Of a stretch of 64,000 nt of DNA, positions 44,614 to 52,493 are shown piece by piece. Positions within the stretch are counted from its first letter, which is position 1; every line of letters begins with the position of its first letter. The stretch is from assembly GCF_030297595.1 (NCBI RefSeq), contig NZ_AP028138.1, positions 1,488,001 to 1,552,000 on the forward strand. The letters are read 5' to 3'. The DNA is from Polynucleobacter sp. HIN7 (GTDB lineage Bacteria; Pseudomonadota; Gammaproteobacteria; Burkholderiales; Burkholderiaceae). The notes beneath the pieces were generated by a model. That model saw nothing but the letters and a program-made list of their open reading frames with translations. It was not told the origin of the DNA and ran no database searches. The translations under genes were made by a program, and so were the position numbers.

Positions 44614-46059
44614 ATGTCTTTATTTGAATACCGAGTCTATTCAAAACATCCTGCTATTAAGTTGCAAGCTCAAGCTCTAATTGAGGAGATGCTCAAGGAC
44701 TACCGTAGAAAGCCACCCAAAGCTCGCATTAGTAGCCTCACAAAGTGGATGAAAACCGCCGTAGCCGCTCTATATCTCATCGGCGGTTACCAAAAGGGCG
44801 ATGTACAGATTCCTACGGGTCGCAATCACTACCATGGAGTGACACGACGTAGCCCCATGTATCAAAGCGAACTCTTGGATTGCCTCAAATGGCTCATTAA
44901 GAATGGATATATAGAAAAGACCAAACCAGCTCATCAGAGTGAGTCTGGCACGTGGACACCCGCATCATATCGATTGACTCGCAAGTGGCTCGATATAGCG
45001 GTTCAATTCTGCCCGTATCAAACCCGTCAAGAGCAGATTCTGAAAACCATCACTCGCAATCCAGAAGCTCCACTCATCGAGCTGCGAAAAGACGGCAAAC
45101 GGATGCGACTCAATCATCATCCTGAGAAATGGATCTGGTTAGACCGCATTGCAGCCTACAACAAACGACTAGAGTCCCATGAGATTCGGCTCAACGGTGA
45201 AGTCATACCACCCGTTGTCTTTTCCCTGACCCGCATCTTTAATGATGGTGTATTTACCCGAGGTGGGAGGTATTACTCGACCTTTCAGGGCTTTAAGTCT
45301 CAATTACGACTATTGCTAACGATTGATGGCGAACCCGTTGTGGAGGTTGACTATAAGGGTTTGCATCCATCACTTCTTTATCAACGGGCGGGCTTACCTG
45401 AGCCGACTCGTGATGCCTACACGATTGAGGGCTATCCCAGAAAGCTCGTGAAGAAAGCCTTCAATATCCTCATTAATCGTAAGAAACCTGCTCCAGCAAC
45501 TCAAAGTCTCATCTTTTATTTAAATAAAAATAGACAAGAGTATAGGGACGATCAGCACCCTCAGCCACCCACTATTAACAAGGCTTATTGCATCGCCTTA
45601 GAACAGGCTGTTCGAGACCATCATAAGCCTATCGAGCAGTTCTTTTGCACTGGTATAGGACTGGAGCTTCAAAATCACGATAGCCTCTTATGTGGCTCTG
45701 TATTTGACTATTTTCTGATGAAAACAGACGCTATTGTGCTGGCAGTGCATGACTCATTTATTGTGAAACAAAGTGATATGAGCCACCTTGCTGAAGCATT
45801 GAAATATGCTGAATATTGGGTATCCAGAAAGCTAAACAAGCCTTATCGAGAACCAGAACTAGAAGCTGAGGTTGCTAAACCACTACCGAATTACGATCAA
45901 CTGCTAATGTCTGCATTTGGAGAGATTATTGCCACAAAGACCACTCCTGAAGAGGCTATCCTAAAGGAACATCTCAACCAAGAATTAGAAATCCTAGACG
46001 ATATTCAATCATTAGCTGACGCAGATGCTGACTCTGATGAAGGCACAGAATTAAGCTAA
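44614..46059 (+). CDS. Putative family-A polymerase palm-domain protein
   Basis: 481 residues, no function known to me. The N-terminal part (about 35-135) resembles a winged helix (MYQSELLDCLKWLIKNGYIE). From about 205 the pattern resembles DNA polymerase I / T7-type single-subunit RNA polymerase. FTRGGRYYSTFQ leads to a motif-A-like VVEVDYKGLHPSLLY (D246). A motif-B-like RKLVKKAFNILIN follows (R276, K280/K281, N284). The motif-C-like segment is IVLAVHDSFIV (H379, D380), close to the HDSF of T7 RNA polymerase. No 3'-5' exonuclease domain is seen, and it is far shorter than Pol I (about 930 aa). The C-terminus is very acidic (ADADADSDEG). It may replicate or prime the element; this is inference from motifs. 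Confidence 0.6.
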   Translation: MSLFEYRVYSKHPAIKLQAQALIEEMLKDYRRKPPKARISSLTKWMKTAVAALYLIGGYQKGDVQIPTGRNHYHGVTRRSPMYQSELLDCLKWLIKNGYIEKTKPAHQSESGTWTPASYRLTRKWLDIAVQFCPYQTRQEQILKTITRNPEAPLIELRKDGKRMRLNHHPEKWIWLDRIAAYNKRLESHEIRLNGEVIPPVVFSLTRIFNDGVFTRGGRYYSTFQGFKSQLRLLLTIDGEPVVEVDYKGLHPSLLYQRAGLPEPTRDAYTIEGYPRKLVKKAFNILINRKKPAPATQSLIFYLNKNRQEYRDDQHPQPPTINKAYCIALEQAVRDHHKPIEQFFCTGIGLELQNHDSLLCGSVFDYFLMKTDAIVLAVHDSFIVKQSDMSHLAEALKYAEYWVSRKLNKPYREPELEAEVAKPLPNYDQLLMSAFGEIIATKTTPEEAILKEHLNQELEILDDIQSLADADADSDEGTELS

Positions 46060-46238
46060 TTAACTGTACTAGAGCAGAAGATGAAGGAGCTATGGCTTAT
46101 TGGTACGAGTAAGCCCATCAATATAGCTAAATATCAATATATATCAATTATTTACAGAGGTTCTGGTTTAATGACTTTTCTGAAAAATAGAGCTAGTCAA
46201 GTAATTGATAATTAGCAAAGACACCAACCTTTTTAAAT

Positions 46239-46264
46239 GAAAAAACCCGCCGAAGCAGGTCTTT
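46239..46264 (-). terminator. Terminator of the autotransporter-like gene
   Basis: On the minus strand a hairpin of AGACCTGC, TTCG loop region and GCGGGT, with one mismatch in the stem, is followed by six T (46239-46246 on the plus strand reads as an A-run). It lies about 20 bp after the stop of the minus-strand outer-membrane gene. The short T-run on the other side could also slow plus-strand transcripts. Confidence 0.7.
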
Positions 46265-46284
46265 TGCTGACTTACTACAGTGGA

Positions 46285-47784
46285 TTACAAGCCGATGGTG
46301 TAAGTCGCCATCACCGTAGAGGTTGACACGGCTTGAAATGGCTCTTGGCGGTAAATGCCAGTGACACCAATACGTTGGTTCTTGAGGATGTCATAGTAGC
46401 CGCCGACTGTTGCAGTGGGTCTGGTCTTGACTGGATTGGGGTTGAAGTTCACGGGGGTTAAACCATCCACTCCAGTGGCTGAGTATGAGCCATTACTGGT
46501 ATTGGTATCGGTCTCAACGCCCGCACTGGCAAACAAGGTAGTCTTTGGAATACCACGGTATCTGGCTTCAGCGCCAGCTAGTACAGTGGTGGCATTGGTA
46601 TTCAATGCTGAGTAGGTAAGCGGTGCTGTTACTGCACTGGTAGCGGCTTCGGTATAGCCACCCATATTGTTTTGGGTATACCGCACTCCCGCATAAGGAG
46701 ATACAACTACATCAGGCATCACAGCAAAACCATACTTGGCGACCACTTGAGCACCTTGGCTAATCAGTTGGGAACCGCCACTACCGGCTTCACTAGTACC
46801 AACCACCTGACGAGTAATAGTCGTATCTTTTTGTCCATAAGCGGCAGAGACTTTGACTTCCGCACCCACTCCATCGGGACGCTGGCTCCACACCCCAAAG
46901 AGTCCAATCATGGGGGTGCTATTACCCAATTGAACCGTGCCGGGACCGCTACGAGATAAGTTCTGATCCACCCAGGCACCAATTCGGCTGTTGTTCTTAT
47001 CCAAGCGGTAAGAGGCGATCAATAAGCCGCTGGTGTTGTTGATCCCTTGAGCTTGTACGGTGGTATTGCGACCACCCGCACTAACACAAATACCACGCTT
47101 ATCAAATAAGGAGCAGTCATAGGTAAAGCCATTGACCATGACGGTATTTTGTAAAGTAAAGGTACCTTGCAAGACTGAGGCGGTGTTGACGAGGGATTGT
47201 TGAGTGTCAGCGGCGGAGGGACCGAAAAATGCCTGAAGATCAGTTAACACTATATATGCATTTGATAAGTCTAATCTTGCAATTTGAGCTGAGCTTAGAC
47301 GAAATCCAAGGATGGATCCACCATTGAGCCCGCCTGGGGTTGAAATATTGGGCGTAAAAGTCGCCAATAATCTTCCCGAGGAGTCGTATACAGAGATGGA
47401 TGGCGTTGAGTAGATTCCAGGAGTTGCGCTTACAGCATAATTGATAAAGCCCGTTACGCCACTGGCAAGTCTTGAAAAAGAAATGCTCATTTTTCCAATA
47501 TCTGTATTTAGACCAATATAGTTAAATGGCGCATCCCACAAACCATTCTGGTCTAAGCCATATCCACTTGTAAAGCCATAAACAGAGCTCGTATGTGTTG
47601 ATGTGAATGTTATTCCATTTTCTGTTACTGGACCCGAGGTAAATAGATTTGATGGTGTAAATGGTATGCTCGTTGCGCCGGGTATAACCGAAGTTATAAC
47701 TTGAGCATTGCTTAACTTACTAATGATTGATGATAACAATAGAACGCTGAATAATGCTGCTTGAATCTTTTTGTGTTTATACAT
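46285..47784 (-). CDS. Autotransporter-like outer-membrane beta-barrel protein
   Basis: 499 residues. Signal peptide 1-27 (MYKHKKIQAALFSVLLLSSI, cleavage near SNA-Q). Residues 28-190 form a Ser/Thr/Gly-rich exported domain of unknown binding role, and a short helical linker (about 193-215, QQSLVNTASVLQG) follows. Then comes a barrel of about 280 residues with alternating strands (GAWVDQNLSR, VVSPYAGVRYTQ, VGGYYDILKNQRIGVTGIYR). The C-terminal residues are ATYTIGL, ending in Leu rather than the usual Phe/Trp. The barrel contains a CX9C-like pair (YDCSLFDKRGIC). It is the cargo gene of the element, opposite in direction to the integrase. Confidence 0.75.
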   Translation of the reverse strand: MYKHKKIQAALFSVLLLSSIISKLSNAQVITSVIPGATSIPFTPSNLFTSGPVTENGITFTSTHTSSVYGFTSGYGLDQNGLWDAPFNYIGLNTDIGKMSISFSRLASGVTGFINYAVSATPGIYSTPSISVYDSSGRLLATFTPNISTPGGLNGGSILGFRLSSAQIARLDLSNAYIVLTDLQAFFGPSAADTQQSLVNTASVLQGTFTLQNTVMVNGFTYDCSLFDKRGICVSAGGRNTTVQAQGINNTSGLLIASYRLDKNNSRIGAWVDQNLSRSGPGTVQLGNSTPMIGLFGVWSQRPDGVGAEVKVSAAYGQKDTTITRQVVGTSEAGSGGSQLISQGAQVVAKYGFAVMPDVVVSPYAGVRYTQNNMGGYTEAATSAVTAPLTYSALNTNATTVLAGAEARYRGIPKTTLFASAGVETDTNTSNGSYSATGVDGLTPVNFNPNPVKTRPTATVGGYYDILKNQRIGVTGIYRQEPFQAVSTSTVMATYTIGL

Positions 47785-47960
47785 ATTTTGTAATAGATAG
47801 CTGTATGTTTAATAAGTTTATTGTTCTATTCTGATCATCAATCAAATCGATTAATGCTGTATGGCGAATTATTATTGATGTAACAATATAAGAAAGTTAA
47901 GTTTGATTTTACCTTTGAATATCAACAAAGTAGCTAGTGTTTTACCCCAAAGGACTTAAT

Positions 47961-47970
47961 CCCCCCCCCC
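47961..47970. repeat. C10 homopolymer tract
   Basis: Ten consecutive C (G10 on the coding strand of the autotransporter-like gene), 177 bp upstream of its ATG. It is the only such tract noticed in this otherwise homopolymer-poor window. Homopolymers of this length are prone to slippage and are used for phase variation of surface proteins in other bacteria; a role here is speculative. Confidence 0.75.
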
Positions 47971-48000
47971 GTCATATCATATCGGACAGGACGGGAATAC

Positions 48001-48037
48001 TGTCCATTTTCTGTCCATTTCTTGTCCAATTAAGTCC
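48001..48037 (+). promoter_or_regulatory. Arm-type integrase-binding repeats, right end
   Basis: Direct motifs TGTCC at 48001, 48012 and 48023 and a variant AGTCC at 48033, spaced 11, 11 and 10 bp. The third is embedded in CTTGTCCAATT, the same 11-mer that starts the left cluster (43361). They end about 83 bp before attR. They are interpreted as arm sites of the element's integrase. Confidence 0.6.
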
Positions 48038-48119
48038 AAATTAGTGGTTAAATAAAGACTTAACTAACAATCAACAGGAATTGACGCAAACCTAGGAATC
48101 GCTCTATAAGCCTTATAAA

Positions 48120-48211
48120 TCGACAACGAACTCTTCTACATGGACAAAACCATGATGGTCTTTGGTGATGCTAAGAAGGTGGTTGAGGATATGGTCAAAG
48201 CGGTGGATTGA
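48120..48211 (+). pseudogene. pntB: attR: displaced 3' end of pntB
   Basis: Contains the last 28 or so codons of pntB (85 bp identical to 43222-43306), then GTG GAT TGA. It has no start and is not expressed as a protein by itself. Because the original pnt terminator and the lipoprotein gene follow, this is probably the ancestral chromosomal end of pntB, cut off when the element integrated. Confidence 0.9.
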
Positions 48212-48230
48212 TCAAATCAGTCGGTAATGA

Positions 48231-48256
48231 AAAGGCAGCCTAGGCTGCCTTTTTTT
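48231..48256 (+). terminator. Original pnt operon terminator, now displaced
   Basis: Near-perfect palindrome AAAGGCAGCC-TA-GGCTGCCTTT (48231-48252) followed by a seven-T run ending at 48256. It sits 19 bp after the displaced pntB tail. On the minus strand it also has a short T-run, so it probably ends transcripts of the lipoprotein gene as well. It is 4.9 kb from the functional pntB stop. Confidence 0.88.
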
Positions 48257-48593
48257 ATCGAAAGCCCAAATGATCTTTATCGGTCCGCTCTTGTCCCTCC
48301 ACAAATAATTTTTTACACAAACCAGCACCACTACTATTTGGCTTCTTGCTAGCTTCTTTTTGCATCTTAAACATCGCCTCAAAACAATCACGGCGATGAT
48401 CGTATTGACTGATAACGGTTTTGACTTCCTTACCCTTATAAAAATAAGTGAAATCAAGCGTCCAATACTGGTCTCCTAAAACGATTGGATCTCCCTTTTT
48501 AAGAACGATCGGTTCTTGCTGCTTCACAGGAGAGGTGCATCCAGATAAGAGCAAGATGCTTATGATCCATAAAATTTTATTCACCGATCTCAC
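48255..48593 (-). CDS. Small predicted lipoprotein
   Basis: 112 residues with a type II signal peptide; the lipobox LLSGC puts the lipidated cysteine at residue 19. The mature part is short and hydrophilic, with YFYKGKEVKTVISQYDHRRDC and a second cysteine pair (C around residues 70 and 93). No family is recognised. Its stop lies inside the T-run of the neighbouring terminator. Envelope location is inferred from the lipobox. Confidence 0.75.
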   Translation of the reverse strand: MRSVNKILWIISILLLSGCTSPVKQQEPIVLKKGDPIVLGDQYWTLDFTYFYKGKEVKTVISQYDHRRDCFEAMFKMQKEASKKPNSSGAGLCKKLFVEGQERTDKDHLGFR

Positions 48594-48644
48594 TTAGTAA
48601 TTTTTTATCTACAAGAGCTCATCGTAACTAAAATTGATGCAAAT

Positions 48645-48670
48645 AAAAAGGGCAGCCAAGGCTGCCCTTT
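48645..48670 (-). terminator. Terminator of groES-groEL
   Basis: Inverted repeat AAAGGGCAGCC (48647-48657), 2-nt loop AA, GGCTGCCCTTT (48660-48670). On the minus strand it is followed by a T-run (CTTTTTATTT). It begins about 20 bp after the groEL stop. Confidence 0.9.
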
Positions 48671-48690
48671 AGTTTGGACCGAAGTCTTAA

Positions 48691-50663
<1,973 letters not shown>

Positions 50664-50786
50664 TCCCTCTCCTATGTTAGTAAGTATTAACTAATAAAAT
50701 ATGCTGCCTTATTATCTCTGCACATTGAGTTAAATATATGATTTATATAAATATTTTCAATAAAATGAAATAATTTATAATCATTA

Positions 50787-50813
50787 TTAGCACTCTAGTG
50801 TAGTGAGTGCTGA
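50787..50813. promoter_or_regulatory. CIRCE operator (HrcA binding site) of groES-groEL
   Basis: TTAGCACTC (50787-50795), nine-base spacer, GAGTGCTGA (50805-50813). The CIRCE consensus is TTAGCACTC-N9-GAGTGCTAA, so one base differs, in the right arm. It touches the -10 box of the groES promoter. The HrcA repressor gene is in this window at 5.9-6.9 kb. Confidence 0.92.
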
Positions 50814-50842
50814 TTATATAGGTGTTCATTCGCTGTTTTCAA
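50813..50842 (-). promoter_or_regulatory. Sigma-70-type promoter of groES-groEL
   Basis: Minus strand: TTGAAA (50837-50842), 18-nt spacer, TATAAT (50813-50818). The -35 lies in CTTGAAA, which is also the sigma-32 -35 consensus; 14 nt downstream is CCTATATA, a poor match to the sigma-32 -10 (CCCCATnT). Dual use is possible but the sigma-70 reading is better. The CIRCE starts at the -10, where HrcA would block it. Confidence 0.75.
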
Positions 50843-50992
50843 GAGCCCGCTCCCTAAACGCAATATGGATTTTGGATGATGCCTTCCATAGCCAGGCAGG
50901 CGTAGGAAATTTCTTACACATAAATCATCTTTATGCCCTTACTTAAAACGGTTGGCATGCATAGACTCATTCATATTCGATTGGAGAAAAGC

Positions 50993-51829
50993 ATGAGCCC
51001 TAAATCACGGCTTTATAACTTGGTGATGGCATGGAAGAACAAGCCCTTCCGTGAATTGCGTGACATTGAACAGCCATATTGGGAAAGCCCGAGAGATCAA
51101 GAAGAATTTGCTCATCCCACCCCAAAAAACTCCGTTAATGAATTCGTCTATCGGGGAATTGATTTTGAACCCATCTTCAATCGCTCCGGAAGTGCCTTAA
51201 AGGGGGTTTTATTTCGACCCCTGTTGACGGCAAGCTCATCCGAGGTCTTGCGCTTTTGCATGGAAGGAATTGATGCTATTCATTACTGGCAATGCAGCAA
51301 TCGCATCATCCCCCTCATTCTTCCAATCAATGTATCTGATCTAAAGATTGCATCATGCGTTGATGGACTATGCGATCTGATCTTAAATTCAAGGCTACCC
51401 ATCGGCCTAATTAATATTGGCTTTACAAATCACCAAGCCATCGATAACGAATTAAGTGCTGCCATCACAAAGCTAAGGCGCTTGGGCGTGCTATTTCATG
51501 CTCTTCAGTTTGATGGCAACCCAAATACGATCAAATTAATTAGCCAGTTTCAGTTTGAGGCTGTTCATTTTGATGCGTCGCACATCCGCGAGACGAACTC
51601 TTCGGCTAGCGCCCAAATAATTGACCAAATCCACTTATTTAAGAAGTGGTCCTGCAAAACTTACTTCAGTAACGTGACTTTTGTCCGTGATAACGAACTT
51701 GCCTATCAACTCGGTATCGATTATTGCTATGGCAGCCTCATGCTCTCACCTGTCAATCGACATCAAATTATTCATATTCAAGATAGTCGTATTGGTAAAG
51801 CACTTTTTTCTATTCAAACATCAAAATAA
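50993..51829 (+). CDS. Degenerate EAL-domain protein
   Basis: 278 residues from the ATG at 50993, chosen because GGAG lies 6 nt upstream; the frame is open 20 codons further. The C-terminal about 230 residues show the EAL fold pattern: YRGIDFEPIF where active enzymes have YQPIV, IPLILPINVSDL (N113 of the NxS-type motif), LRRLGVLFHALQFDG where the DDFGTG loop would be, VHFDASHIRE, and GIDYCYGSLMLSP. But EAL reads GVL, and the DD pair, the K of KxD and the second-helix Glu are missing. It is probably a non-catalytic c-di-GMP sensor or partner. It begins a three-gene operon with the next two genes (23- and 17-bp gaps). Confidence 0.7.
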   Translation: MSPKSRLYNLVMAWKNKPFRELRDIEQPYWESPRDQEEFAHPTPKNSVNEFVYRGIDFEPIFNRSGSALKGVLFRPLLTASSSEVLRFCMEGIDAIHYWQCSNRIIPLILPINVSDLKIASCVDGLCDLILNSRLPIGLINIGFTNHQAIDNELSAAITKLRRLGVLFHALQFDGNPNTIKLISQFQFEAVHFDASHIRETNSSASAQIIDQIHLFKKWSCKTYFSNVTFVRDNELAYQLGIDYCYGSLMLSPVNRHQIIHIQDSRIGKALFSIQTSK

Positions 51830-51852
51830 CTTTAACCACAAGGAGACCTGTA

Positions 51853-52476
51853 ATGCGTAATAAAGTGATGTTGATTGATGATCATCCTGCCATGTTAATG
51901 GCATTGAAGTCCATGCTGTTAAACCAAGTGCCATTTGAAGTGGTTGCCCAAGCCCAAAGCGGCGAAGAATGCCTCAGTGTTTTAAAAAATGTGCAGCCCG
52001 ATATTGTGATTTTGGATTTGGATATGCCCAAAACCGATGGCTTTGATGTTATCCGGAAGATTGGGATCTCTTACCCCAATATCCGTATCCTAATCCTATC
52101 GAGCCTTGACGAGCAGGTCTATGGAGGAAGAGTACGCTCCTTAGGCGCCCATGGCTTTGTGAACAAAACAGCTAGCGCCAATATTATTCTAGCAGCCTGC
52201 GTTGCCGTTTCACAAGGCTACACCTTCTTCTCAACAGGTCGTAACGGCCATGCAGCCCTATCCGATAGCGAGAAGATGGCGTCTATTTCTGATCGAGAAT
52301 TACAAGTCATGAAATACCTGGGTAAAGGAAAATCCAATGCAGAAATATCGGACCACCTCAATATCAGCAGCAAAACGGTTGCAACTTACAAGCATCGTTT
52401 ATTTGATAAGTTAGGGATTTCCAATATCGCTGATCTGGTTCTCTTTTGCCGCAATAACCACATTATTGAAGGCTAA
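51853..52476 (+). CDS. NarL/FixJ-type response regulator (BvgA/EvgA-like)
   Basis: 207 residues. REC domain at 1-120 with D9/D10, phosphoacceptor D55 (IVILDLDMP) and the Lys in HGFVNKTAS. A LuxR-type helix-turn-helix is at about 142-205 (ISDRELQVMKYLGKGKSNAEISDHLNISSKTV, then ATYKHRLFDKLG). Strong GGAG ribosome site. It is predicted to be phosphorylated by the downstream phosphorelay kinase. Target genes are unknown. Confidence 0.92.
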   Translation: MRNKVMLIDDHPAMLMALKSMLLNQVPFEVVAQAQSGEECLSVLKNVQPDIVILDLDMPKTDGFDVIRKIGISYPNIRILILSSLDEQVYGGRVRSLGAHGFVNKTASANIILAACVAVSQGYTFFSTGRNGHAALSDSEKMASISDRELQVMKYLGKGKSNAEISDHLNISSKTVATYKHRLFDKLGISNIADLVLFCRNNHIIEG

Positions 52477-52493
52477 GATTGGGGCGAAGCGCG

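Larger units (their letters stand above)
47785..48119. other. Non-coding right end of the element
   Basis: About 335 bp without a gene. It is AT-rich near the autotransporter start (likely its promoter region, no clear boxes), then holds the C10 tract at 47961-47970, four phased (T/A)GTCC motifs at 48001-48037, one inverted copy at 47984, and the junction with attR at 48120. Confidence 0.6.
43222..48204 (+). mobile_element. 4.9-kb integrative element inserted in the 3' end of pntB
   Basis: The element is bounded by an 85-bp perfect direct repeat: 43222-43306 inside intact pntB and 48120-48204, an offset of 4898 bp. It carries, in order, a tyrosine integrase directly downstream of the rebuilt pntB, a 67-residue protein, a 481-residue polymerase-palm-like protein, and on the other strand an autotransporter-like protein. 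Clustered TGTCC motifs occur just inside both ends. There are no transposase, conjugation or phage structural genes, so it would be non-autonomous for transfer or a very small mobilisable/satellite-type element. The boundaries are read from sequence; mobility is inferred. Confidence 0.85.
50664..50992. other. Divergent regulatory region groES / EAL operon
   Basis: Between the groES and degenerate-EAL starts (329 bp). It contains the groES leader, the CIRCE site and the groES promoter. For the signalling operon on the plus strand no convincing -35/-10 pair was found in 50844-50992. Confidence 0.5.

Noticed and set aside
46081..46215. Possible 44-residue reading frame after the palm-like gene
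   Set aside because: No good ribosome site, no recognisable pattern, and an AT-rich low-complexity composition; best left as non-coding.
50818..50843. Full sigma-32 promoter for groES
   Set aside because: The -35 fits but the -10 (CCTATATA) deviates from CCCCATnT, so I list it only as possible dual use of the sigma-70 promoter.
50910..50916. TTTCTTA heptamer upstream of the degenerate EAL gene, like a BvgA binding heptad
   Set aside because: A single short match without a clear inverted partner is expected by chance.
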